DNA from: Pseudooceanicola nanhaiensis
Lineage (GTDB): Bacteria; Pseudomonadota; Alphaproteobacteria; Rhodobacterales; Rhodobacteraceae
DNA: 64,000 nt
Reading direction: 5' to 3'
NCBI RefSeq assembly: GCF_020171315.1
Contig: NZ_JAIUZP010000005.1
Location: forward strand, 372,001 to 436,000
The translations under genes and the position numbers were made by a program. This document shows, in pieces, positions 27,965 through 35,061 of this stretch. How positions within the stretch are numbered: position 1 is the stretch's first letter; each line of letters begins with the position of its first letter. The notes below the pieces were generated by a model, which was not told the DNA's origin, searched no databases, and saw only the letters and a list, made by a program, of their open reading frames with translations.

Positions 27965-28779
27965 TGCCCAAGGACACGATCGCCGGCCGCACCGTCGGCT
28001 GGCGCGAATGGGGCACGCCCGGCGATCGCCCTGCGCTGATGATCCACTGCGCCCTTGCGCATTCCGGCGCTTGGGGCCCGGTGGCAGAGATGCTGACCGA
28101 CAGGCTCTGGATGCGGGGCTTCGACCTGCCCGGCCATGGCGGAACCGATCCCTGGGACGGCACCGGCACCTATCAGGAGGCCGCCCGCGACATCGCCATC
28201 CCCATGGCCGAGGAGATGGGGCAGGGCGCCCCCATCGACCTGATCGGCCATTCCTTCGGCGCGACCACTGCGCTGCGCCTCGCCGTGGACCGGCCCGACC
28301 TCGTGCGCAGCCTCGTGCTGGCGGAACCGGTGTTCTTCACCCCCGCCTTCGCGGATGATCCTGCGCTCAAGACACGCCACGACCGGGAACAGGCCCCTTA
28401 TGCCGAGGCCATCGCGTCAGGGGATGACGAGGCCGCGGCCAAGGCCTTCATGTCGGTCTGGGGCGGTGGCGTCAGCTGGGAGTTGCTGCCGGAGGAGATG
28501 CGCAAACAGTTCGTGGCGCAGATCCCCATGGTCGAGGCCTTCCGCGCCACCAACTACGGCGATCCCTCGGGCATGGTCTCGCGCAATACGCTGGCGGATG
28601 TCTCGGTGCCGGTGCTGCTGATCGATGGCGGCGACAGCCCGATCTACATGAACGCGATCAACCGGGCCCTGGCGCGGCGCCTGCCGGATGCGCGGGTGAT
28701 GACGGTGCCCGGCGCACGGCACATGGTGCCGATCACCCATCCCACGCAGGTGGCAGAGGCGATCCGCGCCTTCCTCTGA
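27964..28779 (+). CDS. Alpha/beta-fold hydrolase
   Basis: 271 residues. The nucleophile elbow 'LIGHSFGATTALRLA' places Ser97. The acid is in 'LLIDGGDSPIY', and the His is in 'VPGARHMVPITHP'. The oxyanion region 'MIHCALAHSGAW' is also conserved in type. It is a cytosolic esterase or C-C hydrolase-like protein with unknown substrate. It is translationally coupled to the isomerase gene by a one-base overlap, so the two probably act in the same process. A terminator common to it and to convergent ltaE follows. Confidence 0.87.
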   Translation: MPKDTIAGRTVGWREWGTPGDRPALMIHCALAHSGAWGPVAEMLTDRLWMRGFDLPGHGGTDPWDGTGTYQEAARDIAIPMAEEMGQGAPIDLIGHSFGATTALRLAVDRPDLVRSLVLAEPVFFTPAFADDPALKTRHDREQAPYAEAIASGDDEAAAKAFMSVWGGGVSWELLPEEMRKQFVAQIPMVEAFRATNYGDPSGMVSRNTLADVSVPVLLIDGGDSPIYMNAINRALARRLPDARVMTVPGARHMVPITHPTQVAEAIRAFL

Positions 28780-28796
28780 CGGTGTGCGCATGAAAA

Positions 28797-28820
28797 AGGC
28801 CGGTCCCGAGGGGCCGGCCT
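28797..28820. terminator. Terminator between alpha/beta hydrolase gene and ltaE
   Basis: AGGCCGG pairs with CCGGCCT and the stem is extended by T-G and two C-G pairs. On the minus strand the stem is followed by a TTTTT run (A-run at 28793-28797 on the plus strand), so it mainly serves ltaE. Confidence 0.75.
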
Positions 28821-28836
28821 GTTGCGTGTCCGTGTC

Positions 28837-29886
28837 TCAGCCCTGCCGGGCGAGGTCGAGGTAGCGGTCGATATCCTCATCCGTCAGCGCCCAGTCGGCG
28901 ACGTAGCGCGCCATCAGCGGCTCCTCGTCCGGGCCACTGTCGAGGTCTCCGTCATAGAAGGCATAGCGCGCACCTTCGGCCTGAAGCTTGCGGTGCAACC
29001 CGCGCGGCAGCCAGGCGAAGAGCATGTTGGCCTCGGGCTCATGCAGGAAGCGGGCACCGGGAATGTCGCGCAGCCCCGTGGCCAGCCGCGCCATGGCGGC
29101 GTTCGACCGGCGCGCCAGGTCGAGCCAGAGGTCGTCCTCGAGGTAGGCCATCATCTGGGCCGAGAGGTAGCGGTGCTTGGAGAAGAGATGCGCCCCGCGC
29201 TTGCGGCGCAGCTCGAATTCCCAGGATTTCGCGGGGTCGAAGATCACCACCGCCTCGACGCCCATGCAGCCGTTCTTTGTGCCGCCGAAGGAGACCGCAT
29301 CCACGCCCGCCTTCCACGTCATCTCGGCCGGGGTGCAGCCGAGCGCGACCATCGCATTTGCAAACCGCGAGCCGTCGAGGTGCACCTTGAGGCCGAAGTC
29401 CCCGGCCACGTCGCAGATCGCGCGGGTCTCGGCCAGCGAATAGGCGCGGCCCTTCTCGGTCAGGTTGGTGATCGAGACCGGCCCGCGCTGCGGCCCGTGC
29501 ACGCCGCGGCTTTCCTCCGCCGCGATGGCGGTGCGCAGCGCCTCGGGGGCGATCTTGTCGGAACCGGGCACGAGGGTCAGCTTGGCCGCGCCCATGTAGA
29601 ACTCGGGCGCGTTGCACTCGTCCTCGTGGATATGGGCCACGGGCGAGCAGAAGGCGGTTTCCCACGGCTGGGTCAGCGTGGCGAGGGCCAGCGAGTTGGC
29701 GGCCGTGCCGGTGGCGACGAAGTGGACCATCGCCTCGGGCGCCTCGAAGACCTCGCGGATGCGCGCCTGCGTGGCGGCGGTCAGATCGTCGGCGCCATAG
29801 CTGGCGACATAGCCGGTGTTCGCGCGGGCCAGCCCGTCGAGGATCGCGGGGTGAACGGTGCCGGCGTTGTCGGAGGCAAAGAACAT
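28837..29886 (-). CDS. ltaE: Low-specificity L-threonine aldolase
   Basis: 349 residues of the fold-type I PLP aldolase family. The start 'MFFASDNAGTVHPAILDGL', 'HIHEDECNAPEF', 'VHLDGSRFANA' and the PLP-lysine motif 'FGGTKNGCMGVEA' are present. It cleaves L-threonine or L-allo-threonine to glycine and acetaldehyde in the cytosol. It starts one base after the ycgN-type stop and is last in the ribF-ycgN-ltaE operon. The link with riboflavin/FAD synthesis is probably positional only. Confidence 0.9.
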   Translation of the reverse strand: MFFASDNAGTVHPAILDGLARANTGYVASYGADDLTAATQARIREVFEAPEAMVHFVATGTAANSLALATLTQPWETAFCSPVAHIHEDECNAPEFYMGAAKLTLVPGSDKIAPEALRTAIAAEESRGVHGPQRGPVSITNLTEKGRAYSLAETRAICDVAGDFGLKVHLDGSRFANAMVALGCTPAEMTWKAGVDAVSFGGTKNGCMGVEAVVIFDPAKSWEFELRRKRGAHLFSKHRYLSAQMMAYLEDDLWLDLARRSNAAMARLATGLRDIPGARFLHEPEANMLFAWLPRGLHRKLQAEGARYAFYDGDLDSGPDEEPLMARYVADWALTDEDIDRYLDLARQG

Positions 29887-29887
29887 G

Positions 29888-30361
29888 TCAGAGAGGTTCC
29901 TCTATGATGTAATCCTCCCACTCGTTCTCATCGATCTCGAACTCGGACACGGTCATGCCCTGCACCGAGACGCCCGCGCGATGCACCGTTGCGGGATCGC
30001 CCGAGATCAGCGGGTGCCAGTCATGGAGCGGCAGGCCCAGATGCAGCAGCCGGTAGGCGCAGGTCTGGGGCATCCAGTAGAGGTTCTTCTCGATGTTCGA
30101 GGGGCGGAGCGTGATGCATTCCGGCACGAACTGGTGCCGGATCTCGTATTGGCTGCACAGGCAGGTGTCGTCGTCCAGCAGGCGGCAGGCGACGCGGGTC
30201 AGGGCGACCTCGCCGGTCTCCTCGTCTTCCAGCTTGTTCAGGCAGCATTTGCCGCAGCCATCGCAGAGCGCTTCCCATTCCTTCCGGGTCAGCTGCTTGA
30301 GGCTGTATTTCTCCCAGAACTTGGGGCGCAGGCCCTTCTTGCGGTCGATCGGGTCGGTCAT
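29888..30361 (-). CDS. YcgN-type cysteine cluster protein (UPF0260)
   Basis: 157 residues. The opening 'WEKYSLKQLTRKEWEALCDGCGKCC' region with Cys33, Cys36, Cys39 and Cys40 is the CxxCxxCC cluster of this family. Further cysteines follow in 'ACRLLDDDTCLCSQY' and 'PECITL', consistent with a bound zinc or iron-sulfur cluster. No function is established. It overlaps ribF by four bases (ATGA) and is followed one base later by ltaE. Confidence 0.9.
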   Translation of the reverse strand: MTDPIDRKKGLRPKFWEKYSLKQLTRKEWEALCDGCGKCCLNKLEDEETGEVALTRVACRLLDDDTCLCSQYEIRHQFVPECITLRPSNIEKNLYWMPQTCAYRLLHLGLPLHDWHPLISGDPATVHRAGVSVQGMTVSEFEIDENEWEDYIIEEPL

Positions 30362-31293
30362 AGGGCGTCCAGAATGGCGCGGGCCTCGTCACAGTCACGG
30401 TCCATCTGGGCGATCAGCGCGTCGAGACCATCGAACCGCAGCTCGGGGCGCAGGTAGTCGATCAGCGCGACGGAGAGCGTGGCGCCGTAGAGGTCGCCGT
30501 GGAAGTCGAAGAAGTAGGTTTCGAGGTTCGGCTCCTGCCCGTTGAACATGGGCCGCATCCCGAGGGAGGCCGCGCCCTTGTACTGGCCCTTGTGCGGGCC
30601 ATCGAGGACGTCGACCAGCACGGCGTAGACGCCGAACTTGGGCTGCTGCAAGCCGCGGATCCACATGTTTGCCGTGGGGAAGCCGAGGTCGCGCCCCCGC
30701 TGGTCGCCGGTCACCACGGTGCCCTCGATCCGGTGCCAGTGGCCCAGCATGGCGGCGGCATCGCGCGGGCGGCCCTCGGTCAGGGCCTCGCGGATCGCGG
30801 TGGAGGAGACATTGCCGGCCTCGCCCCGCAGCAGGGGCGCCACGGTGACGCCGAAGCCCATCTCGGCGCCGAAGGCCTGCAGATCAGCGACCGAGCCGGC
30901 ACGGCCCTTGCCGAAGTGGAAATCACCGCCCACAACAACGTGGCGCAGGCCAAGGCCCTTGATCACCTTCTCGGCGAAATCACGCGGGCTTAGGGCGGCG
31001 AGGGCGGTGTTGAAGTTCAGCTCGTAGAGCGTCTCGACACCCAGCTTCTGGAGCCGGTGCGCCCGGGCGGCGGCACTTGTCAGCCGGAAGGCGGGGGCGT
31101 CGGGCGCGAAGAATTCACGGGGATGGGGCTCGAACGTCAGCACGCCGAGCGGGGCGCCGATCTCGGTCGCGGCCGCGCGGGCAAGGTCGATCACCGACTG
31201 GTGGCCGAGATGCACACCGTCGAAGTTGCCGATGGCGACGCAGGCCCCACGGTTTTCCGGGGCGACGAAGTGGTAATCACGCACGATCCTCAT
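30358..31293 (-). CDS. ribF: Bifunctional riboflavin kinase / FAD synthetase
   Basis: 311 residues starting at 31293. The N-terminal nucleotidyltransferase domain opens 'VAIGNFDGVHLGHQ', and 'VVGGDFHFGKGRAG' follows. The C-terminal flavokinase domain has 'DLGFPTANMWI' and 'NLETYFFDFHGDLYGATLSVALIDYLRPE'. It converts riboflavin to FMN and then FAD, cofactors needed by the many flavoproteins in this window. It heads an operon with the ycgN-type gene and ltaE. Its upstream region carries repeat element B. Confidence 0.95.
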   Translation of the reverse strand: MRIVRDYHFVAPENRGACVAIGNFDGVHLGHQSVIDLARAAATEIGAPLGVLTFEPHPREFFAPDAPAFRLTSAAARAHRLQKLGVETLYELNFNTALAALSPRDFAEKVIKGLGLRHVVVGGDFHFGKGRAGSVADLQAFGAEMGFGVTVAPLLRGEAGNVSSTAIREALTEGRPRDAAAMLGHWHRIEGTVVTGDQRGRDLGFPTANMWIRGLQQPKFGVYAVLVDVLDGPHKGQYKGAASLGMRPMFNGQEPNLETYFFDFHGDLYGATLSVALIDYLRPELRFDGLDALIAQMDRDCDEARAILDAL

Positions 31294-31435
31294 GGGCCGA
31301 GGGTTAGCCCCGGCGTGCAGGGGGCGCAAGGGGACAAGCGTCTTCCGGCCGGGCAGGGGCTGTGCGTGGGGTCACAGGGCAGGGGGCCGTGGTGCAGAAC
31401 CGGGCTGTTTGCCGATCCCTCGACAGGGCGCGCCC

Positions 31436-31571
31436 AAGAATTTTCGAAAATTCTTCGAAGAATTCTGAGCGCAGGGTTTCGCGCGGAGCGTGTCGTTCAA
31501 AGGGTCCGCTGGCGGCGCGGCTGGACCCGGAAAATGCGCATTCTCCGGACCGGAATTTTTGAAAATTCCGG
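31436..31571. repeat. Cluster of 20-22 bp palindromes (repeat element B)
   Basis: Three sites are clear. At 31436-31455 there is a perfect palindrome centred on TTCGAA, overlapping a second TTCGAA-centred palindrome at 31449-31464. At 31527-31548 is an imperfect palindrome bounded by CCGGA and TCCGG. At 31550-31571 are arms CCGGAATTTT and AAAATTCCGG around TG. Similar units occur at 45261-45305 and 61471-61602. The cluster lies between the 3' end of the maoC-type gene and the ribF start, in a 364-bp stretch with no gene. Confidence 0.85.
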
Positions 31572-31599
31572 GATGGGACGCACCGGGGGCGCAGATGCG

Positions 31600-31624
31600 A
31601 AAACGAGGCCCTGTGGAGGCCCCG
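31600..31624 (-). terminator. Probable terminator of the MaoC gene
   Basis: Read on the minus strand, CGGGGCC pairs with GGCCTCG (one G-T pair) around a short loop and is followed by TTTT. It starts 34 bp after the maoC-type stop. Confidence 0.6.
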
Positions 31625-31657
31625 TTCTGCAGATGCGTATTTCTGGAAAGATGAAGC

Positions 31658-32098
31658 TCAGCCCGCGCGGGTCGGGGCCAGCACCATGCCTTCGCCGATC
31701 AGGACCTTTTTGCCGTCCACGAGGCAGCGGCAGTCGAGTTTCACCCGGCGCTTGGCGTGGTTGATCTCGAGTACCTCGACCTCGGCCCGGACGATGTCGC
31801 CGGGGCGCACGGGGGCGAGGAAGGTCAGCGACTGGTTCATGTAGATTGTGCCGTGGCCCGGAAGCTGTTCCCCGATGACGGCAGAGATCAGCCCGGCGGT
31901 CAGCATCCCGTGGGCGATCCGCCCGTGGAAGATCGACTGCTTCGCATATTCGTCGTCGAGGTGCACCGGGTTGTGGTCGCTGGAGACCTCGGCGAACATC
32001 TCGATGTCGCGGTCGGTCACCTGCTTCTCGAGGTGGCGCATCATGCCCACCTCGAGGTCTTCGAGGTAGATGGTTCCGCGCGGGGCTTGATCGAACAT
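31658..32098 (-). CDS. MaoC family (R)-specific hydratase/dehydratase
   Basis: 146 residues from 32098, which has a GGAGGG site seven bases upstream; a longer open frame upstream is unsupported. The hydratase 2 motif is intact: 'DHNPVHLDDEYA' (Asp and His) and 'RIAHGMLTAGLIS'. Such proteins hydrate enoyl-CoA to (R)-3-hydroxyacyl-CoA, supplying polyhydroxyalkanoate, or act on other CoA thioesters. It lies 102 bp after the HAD gene on the same strand, with an AT-rich interval that could hold its own promoter. Confidence 0.88.
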   Translation of the reverse strand: MFDQAPRGTIYLEDLEVGMMRHLEKQVTDRDIEMFAEVSSDHNPVHLDDEYAKQSIFHGRIAHGMLTAGLISAVIGEQLPGHGTIYMNQSLTFLAPVRPGDIVRAEVEVLEINHAKRRVKLDCRCLVDGKKVLIGEGMVLAPTRAG

Positions 32099-32200
32099 GG
32101 GACCCTCCGTGGGATTGGTCGAGTAATTTTGTGCTATACCATATCGTGGTTTCGGCAATTTAATTACCTCGCAGCCGCAGAAAGTCAAGGGGAGATGTGA
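32099..32200 (-). promoter_or_regulatory. AT-rich interval, possible promoter for the MaoC gene
   Basis: This short gap is markedly AT-rich compared with its surroundings. On the minus strand TTGCCG (32155-32160 region) is followed 16 bases later by TAGCAC, a plausible but weak sigma-70-type pair. Confidence 0.3.
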
Positions 32201-33073
32201 TCAGCGCAGTTTACCGATCGCGAAGGTCGGGGAAGACTTTTCCTTGTTAAGATAGTCATTTAGCGCGGTTTCGTCCGGTTGGACCTCGGTCAGCGTCTCT
32301 TTTGCCGCAAGGCCGCCGGTGATGAAGAGGGAATCGATCCCTTCGCCCATGGCGCCGAGGACGTCGGTCCGGATGCCGTCGCCGATGGCGATGATGCTGC
32401 TGTCCGGGATGTCCTTGCCGGTGGCCGCGAGGCGGCGGCGGGCCAGATCGTAGATCGGCGGGTGGGGCTTGCCGAAGTAAAGGCTTTCTCCACCCATCTC
32501 GGTGTAAAGCTCGGCAATCGCGCCGGCGCACCATTCGCGGGTCTCGCCGCGGTCCACCACGATGTCGGGGTTGGCGCAGAGCAGTTTCAGCCCCTTCTGC
32601 TTGGCCAGCAGAAGCTGCGGGCGCAGCACGGAGGGATCGGCGTGGGGATCGAAGGGGCCGGTGCAGACGATGCCCTCGGCCTCGTCCAGATCAACGCGTT
32701 CGATCGTGACGGGGTTGTCGATGATGTGCAGCGGTTCGAAGAAGGCCGTCTCCTCGGGCACACCGATGTGGAAGACCTTGGAGCCGACGGCGCCTTCGAA
32801 CATGGCGGCGCGGGCGCTGTCACCGGAGGTGGTGATCGTGTCCCAGGCGTCGCGGGCGACGCCGAAGTGGTCCAGTTGAACCTCCACGCTGGCGCGCGGG
32901 CGGGGCGAGTTGGTGACGAGGACGACGGTGCCGCCGGCAGCGCGGTACGCCTGAAGGGCCGCCACCGCTTCGGGCAGGGCTTTCACGCCATCGTGGACGC
33001 AGCCCCAGAGGTCGACAAAGGCGGCGTCGTAGTTGGTGGAAATGTCGGCGAAGGAGGCGACGATGCGGGTCAT
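32201..33073 (-). CDS. TIGR01459 family HAD-type hydrolase
   Basis: 290 residues. The nucleophile motif I is 'FVDLWGCVHDG', in which the second Asp of the usual DxD is replaced by Trp-Gly, a feature of this subfamily. 'VLVTNSPRP' is motif II, and 'IAIGDGIRTDVLGA' is motif IV. The NagD-like cap lies between. A cytosolic sugar-phosphate or nucleotide phosphatase is likely, substrate unknown. There is no closely coupled neighbour. Confidence 0.88.
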   Translation of the reverse strand: MTRIVASFADISTNYDAAFVDLWGCVHDGVKALPEAVAALQAYRAAGGTVVLVTNSPRPRASVEVQLDHFGVARDAWDTITTSGDSARAAMFEGAVGSKVFHIGVPEETAFFEPLHIIDNPVTIERVDLDEAEGIVCTGPFDPHADPSVLRPQLLLAKQKGLKLLCANPDIVVDRGETREWCAGAIAELYTEMGGESLYFGKPHPPIYDLARRRLAATGKDIPDSSIIAIGDGIRTDVLGAMGEGIDSLFITGGLAAKETLTEVQPDETALNDYLNKEKSSPTFAIGKLR

Positions 33074-33357
33074 GGGGTCCTCGCAAAGGAAAAGTGGGTT
33101 CGGCCTTGGTATGGCCGATCCTTGCCGCGGGGGCCAGAGGGGGCGGTTCTGGGGCGGGGACTTGGGCGAGGACTTGGGCCAATTGTCATCGGACCGTCAT
33201 GTTGCGCAGCAGCGTCCCGCCCTGAAACGCGGCAATCGGAGGGTGATGCACGGGCGCAACGGCCGCCGCCCTGCGCCGGGTGCGACAGTCTGTCGGGGGA
33301 ACCGGGGCGGCGCCTCGCCCGTTGTTCAGCAAAACGACCTGAGCAGGAGAAGAAACG

Positions 33358-33720
33358 ATGCAATACGAGGTCACTGAAAACTGGACCGCAACGGCTGCCG
33401 ATCCGATCAAGGTGCGTGCAGGGGATCCGGTCGAACTGGACGGGCGCTCGGACGAGCGTGACGGTCATCGCTGGCTCTGGGCCCGGTCCCGGACAGGCGG
33501 CGAAGGCTGGGTGCCCGAGGCGCTGCCGATGCCGGCCCCGGAGGGCTATGTCGCGACCGTGGATTACACGGCACGCGAACTGAGCTGCAAGGCGGGCGAA
33601 GTGGTCCGCGCCGTCAGCGAAGGGCATGGCTGGGCATGGTGCGAGAACGCGGATGGTGCAAGCGGCTGGGTGCCGCTGGACCACCTGCGGATGCAGCGCG
33701 CAGGGTACCGGGCACACTGA
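33358..33720 (+). CDS. Tandem SH3-domain protein
   Basis: 120 residues, an AGGAGAAGAAACG leader, and two SH3-like repeats: about 1-55 ('YEVTENWTATAADPIKVRAGD...WLWARSRTGGEGWVPE') and 60-115 ('GYVATVDYTARELSCKAGEVV...WAWCENADGASGWVPLDHL'). Each ends in the 'GWVP' strand typical of bacterial variant SH3 domains. There is no signal peptide. It is probably a small binding or scaffold protein; ligand and function are unknown. Confidence 0.8.
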   Translation: MQYEVTENWTATAADPIKVRAGDPVELDGRSDERDGHRWLWARSRTGGEGWVPEALPMPAPEGYVATVDYTARELSCKAGEVVRAVSEGHGWAWCENADGASGWVPLDHLRMQRAGYRAH

Positions 33721-33950
33721 AACGGGCCGAGCCGGGCGGAGGCTGAGATCGGTCGTGCTGAGGCGTGCCGCATAGGAGCGGTGCGCGACCGGCGGTTATG
33801 GCGGGGGAGCACCCCGACCAAGCCGAGGCGACCGGGCCCTGATGCCCATGGTCACCCGGTCTATCACAGATCGGATCGGTGTCGGCGCGACGCCTGCCTG
33901 CGACATGCAGCACGCAGCGCAGCGACACACGCGGACCACCAGACACGAGA

Positions 33951-33974
33951 AAGGGCGCCCCGAGGGGCGCCCTT
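33951..33974. terminator. Terminator downstream of the pyrophosphatase gene
   Basis: Ten paired bases (AAGGGCGCCC with GGGCGCCCTT) around CGAG. On the minus strand it is followed by TC after TTT, so it fits the end of the ppaC transcript. Confidence 0.8.
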
Positions 33975-34007
33975 CGTGTTCCGGACGCGAGGTCCTGACC
34001 GGAGAGG

Positions 34008-34928
34008 TCAGACCTTCAGCGACGGGATGATCTGCTTCTTGCGGCTCATGATGCCGGGCAGGACAACGGTGTCGCCCTCGACGGTGGCGCCGAAGCTCTT
34101 TTCCGCCACGGTCTTCACCAGATCGTTGGGGACCATCAGGGTGGCTTCTTCGTTCAGGATGTCCACGACGAAGAGCAGTACCTGATCCACGCCGTCTTCC
34201 GAAGCGACGGTCAGCATGGTTTCCATCAGGCTGTCCTTGCGGTCCAGCACGATCTTGGGTGCGGTGGTTTCCAGCACGGAGACGCGGAACTTGGTGCCGT
34301 CGACGGCGTATTCCTTGCTGTCCATCCGCAGCAGTTCTGCGTCGGAGAAGGCGGAGACGTCGGACTTGGCTTCGAACATCTCGGAGGCATAGGCCGACAG
34401 GTCGAGGTTCAGCTCAGCCGCCAGTTTCACGGCCAGGTCCTTGTCCTGGTCGGTCGTGGTGGGGGAGCGGAATTCCAGCGTGTCGGACAGGATGCACGAC
34501 AGCATCAGGCCCTTGATCTGGTCGGTCATCTTGGCGCGGTTTTCGCCCATCAGGTTGTACATGATGGTCGCGGTGCAGGCGAGCGGCTTGATCGTGATGT
34601 CGATCGGGGCCTTGGTCTCGATGCCGCCGGTCAGCTTGTGGTGGTCGATGATCTGGATGATCTCGGCGTCGTTGATCGCGGCGGGCAGTTCGGCGGGGTT
34701 GTTGGTGTCCACGATGACAACCTGGTCGTCCGCGGTCACGTCCGAGATGATCTCGGGCTTGTCGCAGTTCCACTTCTCCAGGACGAAGGCGGCTTCGGTG
34801 TTGGGTTCACCGAGCAGCTTGGCCTCGGCCGGGGTGCCTTTCACCTCGGAAAGATACCAGGCCCAGATCAGCGGCGAGCCGGTGGAATCGGTGTCGGGGG
34901 ACTTGTGGCCAAAAACCTTGATCGTCAT
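34008..34928 (-). CDS. ppaC: Manganese-dependent inorganic pyrophosphatase
   Basis: 306 residues from 34928. It is a DHH-family enzyme: 'FGHKSPDTDS' and 'VIVDTNNPAE' hold metal ligands, 'IIDHHKLTG' is the DHH motif, and the C-terminal DHHA2 domain ends 'PGIMSRKKQIIPSL' with the substrate-binding 'SRKKQ'. It hydrolyses cytosolic pyrophosphate and so drives biosynthetic reactions. Family II pyrophosphatase is common in Roseobacters. The ribosome binding site is weak. Confidence 0.95.
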   Translation of the reverse strand: MTIKVFGHKSPDTDSTGSPLIWAWYLSEVKGTPAEAKLLGEPNTEAAFVLEKWNCDKPEIISDVTADDQVVIVDTNNPAELPAAINDAEIIQIIDHHKLTGGIETKAPIDITIKPLACTATIMYNLMGENRAKMTDQIKGLMLSCILSDTLEFRSPTTTDQDKDLAVKLAAELNLDLSAYASEMFEAKSDVSAFSDAELLRMDSKEYAVDGTKFRVSVLETTAPKIVLDRKDSLMETMLTVASEDGVDQVLLFVVDILNEEATLMVPNDLVKTVAEKSFGATVEGDTVVLPGIMSRKKQIIPSLKV

Positions 34929-35061
34929 TGAATGATCCGTCGATTGGTGTGTTGATTTGGCCAGCCTTATAAGCGGCATGTGCAGGGTTGTCACCCTGTT
35001 GAGCCGGTCGTCGGCAAAGGAATGCTGCGGCGCAGCGTCTCAGCGGAGTCTTGGCCGAAGG

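Noticed and set aside
33781-34185. 134-residue open frame between the SH3 gene and ppaC
   Set aside because: Crosses the ppaC terminator and end; Arg/Pro-rich and without a start signal.
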